A DNA stretch of 64,000 nt from Flavobacterium sp. LC2016-12 (GCF_015351595.1 NZ_JADKPT010000002.1:124001-188000), one strand, 5' to 3'. Counted from the first letter of the stretch, positions 42,657-50,090 are shown. The notes: generated by a model not told the origin, from the sequence alone. Program-made: numbers and translations.

Positions 42657-43616
42657 ATGACCATTTTCAATCGTATTCTGCTATGTTTCCTTTTAATATC
42701 ATTGAATGCTTTTTCTCAAAAAGAACAAAAATCTTCCTTTCAGGTTGTTCCTTTAGGAGTAAAAGGCGGTATAGATGAAAAAAATCTATCGGCTTATTTA
42801 CTGGCACCAATCAACACGAATGACTACATCAGTTTAGACGCCGGAACTATAAATGCCGGAATTGAAAAAGCCATTGAAAATAAAGTTTTCAAAGTTTCAA
42901 CAAATGAAGTTTTGAGAAAGTATATAAAAGGGTATTTCATTTCGCATGCGCATTTAGATCATGTTTCGGGCTTGATTATTAATTCGCCTGCCGATTCTGC
43001 TAAGACTGTTTACGCTACTAATAAATGCATGGAAATGATGGAAAACCATTATTTCAACGACCAAACCTGGGCCAATTTTGGAGATATAGGTCCCGGAAAA
43101 CCCTTGAAAAAATATCATTTCCAAACTTTAAATATTGGCGAAGAAACTCCGATCACCAATACTACAATGACGGTTAAAGCTTTTCCGTTAAGTCATGTCA
43201 ATCCTTTTGAGAGTACTGCTTTTTTAATTAAAAATGGAGATGCTTATGCCTTATATTTAGGAGATACGGGGCCTGATGCTGTTGAAAAAAGTACTGATTT
43301 GAAAGATTTATGGACAGCAATTGCGCCCCTTATAAAAGCCAAACAACTAAAAGGAATTTTTATTGAAGTATCCTTTCCAAATGAACAGCCGGACCAATTT
43401 TTATTTGGGCATTTAACTCCAAATTATTTGATGAAAGAACTTCACGTTTTAGAAGAGTTAGCTGGAAAAGGAACTTTGAAAGGTTTTAAAATTATCGTGA
43501 CTCATTTGAAACCGCCTACTAAAAATATTTTAACGCTTAAAGAACAGATTAAAAGTCAAAATGATTTAGGATTACAAATTATTTATCCAGAGCAAGGGAA
43601 AAAGTTTGAATTGTAA
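42657..43616 (+). CDS. Secreted class II cyclic-nucleotide phosphodiesterase (MBL fold)
   Basis: An earlier ATG at 42624 exists, but ATG 42657 gives a clean signal peptide (MTIFNRILLCFLLISLNAFS) and a 319-residue protein. The class II phosphodiesterase metal motif is present (SHAHLDHVSGLIINSP), with further metal or active-site positions in SHVNPFESTAF, LYLGDTGPD and a late IVTHLKPP. The family (yeast PDE1, CpdP) hydrolyses cAMP or cGMP. A periplasmic location implies use of extracellular or periplasmic cyclic nucleotides as a nutrient or signal, or a different substrate. It is monocistronic. Confidence 0.85.
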   Translation: MTIFNRILLCFLLISLNAFSQKEQKSSFQVVPLGVKGGIDEKNLSAYLLAPINTNDYISLDAGTINAGIEKAIENKVFKVSTNEVLRKYIKGYFISHAHLDHVSGLIINSPADSAKTVYATNKCMEMMENHYFNDQTWANFGDIGPGKPLKKYHFQTLNIGEETPITNTTMTVKAFPLSHVNPFESTAFLIKNGDAYALYLGDTGPDAVEKSTDLKDLWTAIAPLIKAKQLKGIFIEVSFPNEQPDQFLFGHLTPNYLMKELHVLEELAGKGTLKGFKIIVTHLKPPTKNILTLKEQIKSQNDLGLQIIYPEQGKKFEL

Positions 43617-43632
43617 GTCAAAAATATTTTTG
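43606..43632 (+). promoter_or_regulatory. Promoter of the toxin-like gene
   Basis: TTG (43606-43608), 16 bases, TATTTTTG (43625-43632); it overlaps the end of the phosphodiesterase gene and gives the toxin-like gene its own start of transcription. Confidence 0.6.
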
Positions 43633-43672
43633 TAAGTTATTTTTTATAATTTTACCAGATAAATTTATTAAA

Positions 43673-43963
43673 ATGAATATTGTCTGGTCAAAACGCGCTA
43701 ACTACACTTTTTACACTACCCGAAATTATTTAAAACAATATCGCAGTAATGAAGTTGCTCAGAAATTTGTAAATGAAGTTTTGCGAACTATTGATTTAAT
43801 CTCAAAAAATCCACATATAGGAAAATTTAGATATGATTTAGAATGCAACGAGATATTGATTTCTAAGTACACATCATTATACTACATAATAAATACCGAT
43901 TTTATTCATTTAATAAGATTCCATGACAATCGTCAAGAACCCTTGACAATTTTTAATCTTTAA
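43673..43963 (+). CDS. RelE/ParE-family toxin-like protein
   Basis: The 96-residue protein has the RelE/ParE fold pattern: two N-terminal helices (WSKRANYTFYTTRNYLKQY; NEVAQKFVNEVLRTIDLISKNPHIGK) followed by strands (FRYDLECNEILISKYTSLYYIINTD, FIHLIRFHDNRQEP). ParE-type members poison gyrase and RelE-type cut mRNA; key residues do not decide between them. No antitoxin gene precedes it. Instead an HTH gene ends 2 bp away on the opposite strand, so the two are convergent. The toxin could pair with that gene. Confidence 0.8.
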   Translation: MNIVWSKRANYTFYTTRNYLKQYRSNEVAQKFVNEVLRTIDLISKNPHIGKFRYDLECNEILISKYTSLYYIINTDFIHLIRFHDNRQEPLTIFNL

Positions 43964-43965
43964 AA

Positions 43966-44277
43966 CTAAATTATTTTTTTTCTTTTTAATTCAAGCAACA
44001 TTTCTTCGTGAGTAATAAAATTGCCTTCAACATACTCTTGTTTAGCCTGTTCTATATCTGCTAATAATTCGAGTCTAAAACACTCTTCTGGAGAAAGGAT
44101 TTTTGCAATGGATAATACTTCATCTGGAGTAAATGTTCGACTTTTTAATTTACGATAAAATGTAGGGCTGGGTATACCAACCTTTTCAATAATATACCCT
44201 TTTTTAAATGGCGATTTATTCATTAAATCTTCAATATTATTGACAATATTTCTATATGCAATGATTTCTTGTATCAT
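43966..44277 (-). CDS. HTH protein resembling an antitoxin
   Basis: The 103-residue protein has an N-terminal helix, an HTH of the XRE/Cro kind (NKSPFKKGYIIEKVGIPSPT, then FYRKLKSRTFTPDEVLSIAKIL) and a C-terminal tail GNFITHEEMLLELKRKKII. The tail matches the G-x-x-[IV]-[ST]-H-E-E pattern by which several antitoxins of RelE/ParE-type toxins wrap their partner. It lies tail-to-tail with the toxin-like gene (2 bp between stops) and has its own promoter (TATATTTG at 44315-44308). I infer an antitoxin; a free-standing regulator is possible. Confidence 0.65.
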   Translation of the reverse strand: MIQEIIAYRNIVNNIEDLMNKSPFKKGYIIEKVGIPSPTFYRKLKSRTFTPDEVLSIAKILSPEECFRLELLADIEQAKQEYVEGNFITHEEMLLELKRKKII

Positions 44278-44307
44278 AAATAAATCTAATTTGTTTCATT
44301 AATGATA

Positions 44308-44315
44308 CAAATATA
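44308..44315 (-). promoter_or_regulatory. Promoter -7 element of the HTH gene
   Basis: TATATTTG on the minus strand, 30 bases before the ATG at 44277. Nearby TACATC (44314-44319) and GATGTA (44344-44349) form a 6-bp inverted repeat overlapping it, a possible autoregulatory site. Confidence 0.6.
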
Positions 44316-44366
44316 CATCAAAAAAGATGCGAATAGTATTTTCGATGTAATTATTTAAGAATAATA

Positions 44367-44906
44367 TTACTTTTTAGCTGTAAACCTCGGATCAGATTCC
44401 ATTACAGTCCCGCAATTGTCGCAGGTTCTTAAATCCTCAGAATTATAGAAATGTTCGAAATGAGGCAAGAAATCTTTCTCGATATTGTGCAACTCGAAAT
44501 ACACTTCGTATAATTTATTATTGCAATTGTCGCAATGCCAAAGCAATCCGTCGGTATACCCTTTTCCGGCACGTTTACGCTCGATTACCAACCCTATTGA
44601 ACCCGCAGAACGAACTGGAGAATGCGGAATCTTTGCAGGATGCAGGTACATATCACCGGCATTTAATTCCATTTCTTTGCGCTCGCCATCTTCCTGAATA
44701 ATGACTTTTATGCTTCCTTCAAGTTGATAAAAAAGCTCCTCGGTTTCATTGTAATGATAGTCTTTTCGGGCATTTGGGCCCGCCACAATCATTACGATAT
44801 AATCGCCGGAATCAACATAAAGATTCTTATTTCCAACTGGTGGTTTTAATAAATGACGGTTTTCGTCGATCCATTTAGTAAGATTGAAAGGTTTTGCTAT
44901 TGACAT
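44367..44906 (-). CDS. 3-Hydroxyanthranilate 3,4-dioxygenase
   Basis: The 179-residue cupin enzyme opens the ring of 3-hydroxyanthranilate in tryptophan (kynurenine) degradation. The metal-binding cupin residues are in DYHYNETEELFYQLEGSIKV and MYLHPAKIPHSPVRS. The C-terminal rubredoxin-like Cys pairs (WHCDNCNNKLYE and RTCDNCGTVM) are typical of the bacterial form. No other kynurenine gene is adjacent, though an aldehyde dehydrogenase lies nearby. Dispersed repeats fill the spacer on its 5' side. Bacterial homologues are called nbaC; I leave the symbol open. Confidence 0.93.
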   Translation of the reverse strand: MSIAKPFNLTKWIDENRHLLKPPVGNKNLYVDSGDYIVMIVAGPNARKDYHYNETEELFYQLEGSIKVIIQEDGERKEMELNAGDMYLHPAKIPHSPVRSAGSIGLVIERKRAGKGYTDGLLWHCDNCNNKLYEVYFELHNIEKDFLPHFEHFYNSEDLRTCDNCGTVMESDPRFTAKK

Positions 44907-44911
44907 GTTTT

Positions 44912-44945
44912 AAGATACTAAGTTTCTGAGTAGCTAAGTTAGTGA
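44912..44945 (+). repeat. CTAAG-family dispersed repeat, copy 3
   Basis: AAGATACTAAGTTTCTGAG followed by TAGCTAAGTTAGTG, related to copies at 9965, 10421 and 61068. It directly abuts the GC-rich inverted repeat that starts at 44955. Confidence 0.55.
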
Positions 44946-44954
44946 AAAGTTTTT

Positions 44955-45025
44955 GTAGAGGCGCACAGCAGTGCGTGCACTTTCTATAATGGATAATGTT
45001 TAGACGCACTGCTGTGCGCCTCTAC
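44955..45025. repeat. GC-rich long inverted repeat (REP/MITE-like)
   Basis: Arms 44955-44976 and 45004-45025 are perfect 22-base inverted copies (starting GTAGAGGCGCACAG and ending GTGCGCCTCTAC) around a 27-base AT-rich loop. GC content is far above the surroundings. No T-run follows, so it is not a normal terminator. The look is that of a small mobile palindromic element. Confidence 0.75.
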
Positions 45026-45029
45026 AGTT

Positions 45030-46139
45030 TCAAATTTTTTCTTTTATCAAATAAACATAAACCGGAAAGTGATCGCTAAAACCAACTTCTGTCTGACTAT
45101 GCCGAAGTGGATATCCTTTGTATTGACCTGAAGTCTGAACCAAAAAAGGGCGATTAAAAATACCTGCTTTCCAAAACGTAAAGGCGGAATAATCGGGTTT
45201 TATAACGGATTCCGTCATCATGATTTGATCGAAAATATCCCAGGAATCACGAAAAGCAATAGTTCCCATTCCTTTGTTTGCCATTTCTTCAAAGGGATTA
45301 AAAATACCAAACTCCCGAACTTCTGTCTTTTTTGCCTTTGCTCCTAAAGCTATTTTTATGCTTTTATTAAACGGACCATCATTTAAATCGCCCATTGTAA
45401 AAACTTTGGCATTTGGATTAATTCGCTGTAGAGAATCGATAATCTTTCTGTTTAATCTTCCCGCGGCTTCACGAAATTGGCTTGAAGCTTTTTCTCCCCC
45501 CGATCGCGATGGCCAGTGATTTACGATAATACTTATTTCCTCGCCTTCTAGAAATCCGGTTATTAAAAGCTGATCTCTGGTAAAAACACGATTATTATCT
45601 TTTACTATTTCTGTTTTATCTTCAAGTTCGTCATCAGTTTCTTCTTTTTTCTCTTCTTTTATTACAACCTTATTTTTATAAATTAACAATGGAATATTAG
45701 AAAATGAAGTTGGTTTAAAATATTTCTTTTGATACAGTAATGCAACGTCGATTCCACGTTTATCAGGTGAATCAAAATGAATGATTCCGTAATCAAAAGG
45801 GAGCAATTTTGTTTCTTTAATCAAATCTTCTAAAACTCCCCGATTTTCAACTTCAGAACCTCCAATAATTGTTGGTGCATTTGGGTTTTCGGGTGTTCCA
45901 ATTTCAGAAATAACTCTGGAAAGATTTTTTAATTTTTGATGGTATTTCTCTTCTGTCCAATGCTGTGTTCCTGTTGGCGTCCATTCGTCATCATTGGTAT
46001 TGATGTCATTATTGGTATCAAAGAGGTTTTCGAAATTGTAAAATGCAATGGTGTGAATGATATATTTTTTGGATTGCGCGTGTAAATTTACAATTGATAG
46101 AAGAAAAATAAAATAAATTCTGGCTTGAAAGTTGCGCAT
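45030..46139 (-). CDS. Secreted endonuclease/exonuclease/phosphatase-family protein
   Basis: The 369-residue protein has a signal peptide (RNFQARIYFIFLLSIVNLHAQ) and the EEP fold's motifs: FYNFENLFDTNND, GGSEVENRGVLEDLI, VNHWPSRSGG, MGDLNDGPFN and the final SDHFPVYVYL with the catalytic His. It is expected to cleave phosphodiester bonds in DNA, RNA or phospholipid outside the cytoplasm; the substrate is unknown. A basic/acidic insert with runs of Glu and Lys (VIKEEKKEETDDELEDKTE) sits in the middle. It is divergent from the LD-carboxypeptidase gene. Confidence 0.88.
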   Translation of the reverse strand: MRNFQARIYFIFLLSIVNLHAQSKKYIIHTIAFYNFENLFDTNNDINTNDDEWTPTGTQHWTEEKYHQKLKNLSRVISEIGTPENPNAPTIIGGSEVENRGVLEDLIKETKLLPFDYGIIHFDSPDKRGIDVALLYQKKYFKPTSFSNIPLLIYKNKVVIKEEKKEETDDELEDKTEIVKDNNRVFTRDQLLITGFLEGEEISIIVNHWPSRSGGEKASSQFREAAGRLNRKIIDSLQRINPNAKVFTMGDLNDGPFNKSIKIALGAKAKKTEVREFGIFNPFEEMANKGMGTIAFRDSWDIFDQIMMTESVIKPDYSAFTFWKAGIFNRPFLVQTSGQYKGYPLRHSQTEVGFSDHFPVYVYLIKEKI

Positions 46140-46169
46140 AATTGCTGAGTATTTAAAAAAATGAAATTA

Positions 46170-46199
46170 CAAAAATACCACTTTGTAGGAAATTTCCAA
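46170..46199 (-). promoter_or_regulatory. Promoter of the EEP-family gene
   Basis: On the minus strand: TTG (46199-46197), 19 bases, TATTTTTG (46177-46170). Confidence 0.75.
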
Positions 46200-46221
46200 T
46201 AATTTAAATTTTTAAAATCTC

Positions 46222-46229
46222 TATATTTG
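46222..46229 (+). promoter_or_regulatory. Promoter -7 element of the LD-carboxypeptidase gene
   Basis: TATATTTG, 23 bases before the ATG at 46253. The -33 element is not clear. Confidence 0.6.
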
Positions 46230-46252
46230 TTATTCTATTCCAATTACAACTT

Positions 46253-47257
46253 ATGATCAACCCTATATATATAAATTTAAAGAAGCACTTTACACGCTAT
46301 AAATTCGTATTTCTTATTTTTGCTTTACAATCATTCACCTGTCAATCTCAACAAAACATGATCACACCACCTTATTTACAAAAAGGAGATACTGTAGCAC
46401 TTTTAGCAACTGCCAGAAAAAACATAGACGACAACCTTAAACCTACTATAGATTTATTGCATAGCTGGGGTCTAGAAGCTGTTGTTGGAAGTACAATTGG
46501 ACTTGACTATCATCAGCTTGCGGGAACAGATGAGCAACGTGCAGCTGATTTTCAGAAGCAATTGGATAATCCGAATATTAAGGCGATTTGGTGTGTTCGT
46601 GGCGGGTACGGAACTGTTAGAATGCTTGATTTATTGGATTTTACCAAATTCAAACAACATCCAAAATGGATTATTGGTTTTAGTGATGTGACCGTTTTAC
46701 ACAACCATTTAAATACAATGGGTTATAAATCGATTCATGGTGTAATGCCTGTAACGATTCCGAGAGCAACTCCGGCGGCTATTAGTTCTATGAAAGCGAG
46801 TTTGTTTGGCGAACCAATATCGTACTCCGTTGGTCCTGACAAAATGAATCGTTTCGGAAAAGCAACTGGCGAATTAGTGGGCGGAAATTTATCTATTTTG
46901 TACAGTTTATTAGGATCTCCATCTGCAATAGATTGTAAGGATAAAATTTTATTTATTGAAGATTTAGATGAATATTTATATCATATTGATCGTATGATGA
47001 TGAATCTACGCCGCAACGGATGCATTGAAAGCCTGAAGGGAATTGTTGTTGGAGGAATGACAAAAATGAAAGATAACGAAGTTCCGTGGGGTAAAAATGC
47101 AGTCGAAATTATAGACGATGTAACCAAAAAATATAATATTCCTGTAATCTTCAATTTCCCAGCTGGCCATATTCAGGACAATAGAGCTTTAATTATGGGA
47201 AGTACTATTACTATTGACGTTAATGCATCAGGAAGTACGATTACTTTTAAGAAATAA
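46253..47257 (+). CDS. LD-carboxypeptidase (peptidase family S66)
   Basis: The 334-residue enzyme removes the terminal D-Ala from L,D-linked tetrapeptides of peptidoglycan. The S66 triad is visible: Ser144 in IIGFSDVTVLHNH, Glu236 in LFIEDLDEYLYHIDRMM, His306 in NFPAGHIQDNRAL, with RGGYGTVRML nearby. The N-terminal segment (KFVFLIFALQSFTC) is a signal sequence, perhaps with a lipid-modified Cys, so it is periplasmic or membrane-bound, whereas E. coli LdcA is cytoplasmic. It is monocistronic. Confidence 0.92.
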   Translation: MINPIYINLKKHFTRYKFVFLIFALQSFTCQSQQNMITPPYLQKGDTVALLATARKNIDDNLKPTIDLLHSWGLEAVVGSTIGLDYHQLAGTDEQRAADFQKQLDNPNIKAIWCVRGGYGTVRMLDLLDFTKFKQHPKWIIGFSDVTVLHNHLNTMGYKSIHGVMPVTIPRATPAAISSMKASLFGEPISYSVGPDKMNRFGKATGELVGGNLSILYSLLGSPSAIDCKDKILFIEDLDEYLYHIDRMMMNLRRNGCIESLKGIVVGGMTKMKDNEVPWGKNAVEIIDDVTKKYNIPVIFNFPAGHIQDNRALIMGSTITIDVNASGSTITFKK

Positions 47258-47311
47258 ATTCTGCTGGCTATTCATTAATTGAAAAGCCTTAAATACCACA
47301 TATAATAATCT

Positions 47312-47367
47312 CGCAAAGACGCAAGGTCGCAAAGTAAATTATAACTTTGCGACCTTGCGTCTTTGCG
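47312..47367. repeat. Long perfect inverted repeat, CGCAAAG type
   Basis: Arms 47312-47335 and 47344-47367 are perfect 24-base inverted copies (CGCAAAGACGCAAGGTCGC... / ...GCGACCTTGCGTCTTTGCG) around an 8-base AT loop. It lies just before yraN. Related words occur at 49603-49734 and 49888-49947. Confidence 0.75.
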
Positions 47368-47414
47368 TAAAATTACTAACACGCAAAGCACAGCTGCGAC
47401 TAAAACTCAAAAAA

Positions 47415-47786
47415 ATGGCTGAACACAATGAACTAGGAAAAGAAGGAGAAAAACTGGCCGCAAAATACCTTCAGGAAAATGGGTATGAAATTCTAGATCG
47501 AAACTGGACTTTTCAAAAGGCTGAAATTGATATCATTGCACAAAAAGACAACTATTTAGCCATAGTTGAAGTTAAGACAAGATCGAGTTTAGATTTTGGA
47601 GATCCGCAGGATTTTGTAAAACCCAAAAAAATTCAGTTACTGATAAAAGCAGTAAATGCCTACATAAACGATAGGGAAATGGATTTTAATGACGCGATGG
47701 AGGTTCGTTTTGACATCATTGCGATCCATAAAGACGGCGAAACATTTGCAATTGAACATCTTACCGACGCATTTTATCATTTTTAA
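47415..47786 (+). CDS. YraN-family (UPF0102) endonuclease-like protein
   Basis: The ATG at 47415 (MAEHNELGKEGEKLAAKYLQ) matches the family's start, so the upstream opening from 47355 through the repeat is dropped; 123 residues result. The nuclease-fold residues are present: GKEGEKLAAKYLQ, NWTFQKAEIDIIAQK and AIVEVKTRSS (the E-x-K of the restriction-like core). YraN proteins are cytoplasmic, of unclear role, related to Holliday-junction nucleases. The gene is followed by the ACT-domain gene with its own promoter. Confidence 0.92.
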   Translation: MAEHNELGKEGEKLAAKYLQENGYEILDRNWTFQKAEIDIIAQKDNYLAIVEVKTRSSLDFGDPQDFVKPKKIQLLIKAVNAYINDREMDFNDAMEVRFDIIAIHKDGETFAIEHLTDAFYHF

Positions 47787-47807
47787 CATATTTTTTTATT
47801 GTTATAA

Positions 47808-47838
47808 TTGTAACAAATTGTTTTTTTATTTATCTTTG
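47808..47838 (+). promoter_or_regulatory. Promoter of the ACT-domain gene
   Basis: TTG (47808-47810), 20 bases, TATCTTTG (47831-47838). It excludes the in-frame extension that starts at 47689 within yraN. Confidence 0.75.
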
Positions 47839-47907
47839 CAAAGATTTATAACATCACTATTAAACCAAACCAACACAATTACATTACAAAAAAAAAGAAA
47901 AAAAATT

Positions 47908-48564
47908 ATGAAAACCGTTTCTTCAATCGTCGAAAATTACATCAAAACAAAGCCGTTTTTATTAAATGCATTATCTCTCGGAATAATTAATTTAACCTCT
48001 CTTTCTCGGAACATTATGACCGAATTAGAAAGTGAATTTGGCAAAGAAGTAAAACAAGGCGCTGTAGTAATGTCACTTAAAAGACTTACTGAAGAATTGG
48101 ATTTTAAACTGAATCATAAAATCAATAAAGTAATCAAGAATATTGGCGAAATTACGGTTCGTTCTGAGTTGACGGATTACACTTTTGCAGCTTCAGAAAC
48201 GGTATTAAATAAACAAGCCGATTTAATTTCTGATATTAATGCTTTATCTGATATTTTCTACACCTCATCTCGTGGTGTAAATGAGACGAATATCGTTGTC
48301 AGCAGCAGTGTAAATCATTTAGTTGAAAAACACTTTATGCGTGAAAAATTGATTCAAAAATTAGATAATTTAGCTTCAATTACAGTAAAATTACCAAAAG
48401 AAAACATCGTAGTTCCCGGTATTTATTATTTCATTTTCCAGCGTTTAGCATGGGAAGGAATTATTATTAACGAGGTAATTTCGACTTCAAATGAATTCAC
48501 TATTTTAGTGGGAGAAGATCAGGTTGATGTTGCTTTTAAAGTAATTAAAGATCTTAAAAACTAA
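47908..48564 (+). CDS. Protein with a C-terminal ACT-like domain, function unknown
   Basis: ATG 47908 gives 218 residues (MKTVSSIVENYIKTKPFLLN). The N-terminal 70 residues look like a winged-helix arrangement (ALSLGIINLTSLSRNIMTEL, AVVMSLKRLTEELDF). The C-terminal ~65 residues (LASITVKLPKENIVVPGIYY, FIFQRLAWEGIIINEVISTS, FTILVGEDQVDVAFKVIKDL) have the beta-alpha-beta pattern and PGIYYFIFQRLAWEGI core of ACT domains such as those of aspartokinase. No kinase domain exists, so it may be a regulator that senses a small molecule, possibly an amino acid. It has its own promoter and terminator. Confidence 0.75.
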   Translation: MKTVSSIVENYIKTKPFLLNALSLGIINLTSLSRNIMTELESEFGKEVKQGAVVMSLKRLTEELDFKLNHKINKVIKNIGEITVRSELTDYTFAASETVLNKQADLISDINALSDIFYTSSRGVNETNIVVSSSVNHLVEKHFMREKLIQKLDNLASITVKLPKENIVVPGIYYFIFQRLAWEGIIINEVISTSNEFTILVGEDQVDVAFKVIKDLKN

Positions 48565-48585
48565 GTTATATTTTAATTTTCATAG

Positions 48586-48627
48586 AATCCTTTTGTCCTT
48601 CAATTGAAGACAAAAGGATTTTTTTTT
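48586..48627 (+). terminator. Terminator after the ACT-domain gene
   Basis: AATCCTTTTGT pairs with ACAAAAGGATT, with an inner CTTCAATTGAAG hairpin and one unpaired base; a run of T follows. Confidence 0.88.
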
Positions 48628-48825
48628 AAATTGTTTTTTGTCATTCTCTTTAAATTTTCATTTTCGCAAATAAGAATATTCTCAAAAGATAAATTCTAAA
48701 TTAAATTGCAATTTATTAAAGCGTCAAAAATACACTTACTTGAAAAAAGGGCACTTTTAGACTGTTTTTGTCTCATTCATTCAAAAAACGTTATAAAAAT
48801 AAGAATTAAGTTTTTTTAGATATAA
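48628..48825. other. Gene-free stretch before the sigma-factor promoter
   Basis: AT-rich, no credible ORF or RNA gene on either strand. Confidence 0.4.
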
Positions 48826-48855
48826 TTTGTTGCGAATAATATTTTTATATATTTG
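48826..48855 (+). promoter_or_regulatory. Promoter of the ECF sigma gene
   Basis: TTTG (48826-48829), 18 bases, TATATTTG (48848-48855): a housekeeping promoter, so basal sigma-factor synthesis does not need the sigma factor itself. Confidence 0.8.
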
Positions 48856-48925
48856 CTGTGAAGTCAAATAACAATCTTCTGTTTGACAGCCAGATATAAT
48901 TAGAATTAAATAAAGACTAATTAAA

Positions 48926-49489
48926 TTGCCAGACACAAAAAACCATAGCGAACAATTATTAGTTAGTGAACTCAAAAATGGGAACGAAAAAGCCTTTCGC
49001 CAACTTTTTGATTTATACTATCAGGATATCTATGGTTACAGCATTAGTCTTTTAAAATCGAAAGAAGCAGCCGAAGAAAATGTTCAGGATGTTTTTATGA
49101 AAGTCTGGTTGCATCGCGAAAACTTAAATCCGGATCAGTCTTTTAAAGCCTATATTTTTACCATTGCACGAAATCAGGCTTTTAATACTCTAAATAAAGC
49201 TGCAAACGACTTAGCTCTTAAAGAAGCCGTTTTTTACGAAAGTCAAAAATCTCATGAATATGGAGATTATTCCATACGGGAAGCAGATTGTAAAAAGCTT
49301 CGAAAGGAGGCCATGAAACAGCTCCCTCCAAAACGAAAACAAATATTTAAAATGTCCCGAAAGAAAGGCATGAGTTATGAAGAAATTAGTCAGGAACTCG
49401 GCATCTCTATAAATACAGTCAGGAACCAAATGAGCAAAGCATTAGAATCGATGCGGGTCTTTTTTCACGTTCATGACGAGATTATCTAA
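48926..49489 (+). CDS. ECF-type RNA polymerase sigma factor
   Basis: The 187-residue protein has sigma region 2 (KAFRQLFDLYYQDIYGYSIS, then EAAEENVQDVFMKVWLHRENL) and region 4 with the HTH (MSYEEISQELGISINTVRNQMSKALESMR). This is the Bacteroidota ECF group that pairs with FecR anti-sigma factors. No ATG precedes region 2; the TTG at 48926 (LPDTKNHSEQ, read as Met) is the only sensible start after an in-frame stop at 48911. It should direct transcription of the downstream glycan genes when FecR releases it. It has its own terminator and lies 665 bp before fecR. Confidence 0.93.
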   Translation: MPDTKNHSEQLLVSELKNGNEKAFRQLFDLYYQDIYGYSISLLKSKEAAEENVQDVFMKVWLHRENLNPDQSFKAYIFTIARNQAFNTLNKAANDLALKEAVFYESQKSHEYGDYSIREADCKKLRKEAMKQLPPKRKQIFKMSRKKGMSYEEISQELGISINTVRNQMSKALESMRVFFHVHDEII

Positions 49490-49510
49490 ACCAAAAAACC
49501 ACAAACCATT

Positions 49511-49540
49511 AAAATCATCCTTTTCGGATGATTTTTTTTT
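49511..49540 (+). terminator. Terminator after the sigma gene
   Basis: AAAATCATCC (49511-49520), loop TTTTC, GGATGATTTT (49526-49535), then T residues. Confidence 0.9.
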
Positions 49541-49602
49541 GTTTAACCGCAAGGGATCTACAGGAATCAATACGAAAAGCTGTGGAGAGAAAAAAATTAC
49601 CA

Positions 49603-49734
49603 CAGAGAACACAAAGTTTTTTTAAATATTCTAAGTTTAGTAAAAACACAAAGCTCACAAAGCTTTGCGGACTTAGATTGTGTAAACACAACTTAAATAT
49701 TAGTAAACTCTGCGAAAAATCTTTGTGTTCTCTG
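49603..49734. repeat. Inverted repeat, ACACAAAG type
   Basis: CAGAGAACACAAAG (49603-49616) pairs perfectly with CTTTGTGTTCTCTG (49721-49734). The interior holds related words (CACAAAGCTCACAAAGCTTT, then GCGGACTT). Confidence 0.65.
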
Positions 49735-49887
49735 CGTTAAAAATTAATTAAGATGTATAAAATTTTCAATGTTTCCCAATAACATCTAGAGTTGATTCTA
49801 AAAGAATCCTGCATTTCTATTTGATTTTAAAAATATAAACTCAGTATTTTAATATTTCTCAACAACAATATGTATTGATCCGATCTA

Positions 49888-49947
49888 CGCAAGGTGCGCA
49901 AAGTTTTTTTCATTGCGTTTCTTGCATAAACCTTTGCGAACTTTGCG
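49888..49947. repeat. Imperfect inverted repeat, CGCAAAG type
   Basis: CGCAAGGTGCGCAAAG (49888-49903) pairs with CTTTGCGAACTTTGCG (49932-49947) at 14 of 16 positions. Related to 47312-47367. Confidence 0.6.
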
Positions 49948-50090
49948 GTTAAATCAACAGTTCGAATGACAAAAACATTATTTCTTGCAAAAAAAATAAA
50001 AATTATTCTTCATAATAGAACTCAGCAAAATCAACCCGTAACAAAGGTTTATTCAACATCAAAATGTTAAAATTTAAAAATTTACAACGT

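Noticed and set aside
43617..43672. Missed antitoxin gene upstream of the RelE/ParE-like toxin
   Set aside because: The gap to the phosphodiesterase gene is only 56 bp and is taken up by the toxin promoter; no small ORF fits on the plus strand.
47312..47367. Possible CRISPR or tRNA-like structure at the CGCAAAG palindrome
   Set aside because: There is one palindrome only, without spaced direct repeats, cas genes or tRNA features.
48781..48975. Minus-strand 64-codon frame before the sigma gene
   Set aside because: It overlaps the sigma promoter and start, shows no domain or promoter, and reads as AT-rich chance sequence.
49528..49740. Plus-strand 70-codon frame after the sigma gene
   Set aside because: It begins in the sigma terminator and runs through an inverted repeat; Lys/Cys/Leu-rich protein made of repeat words.
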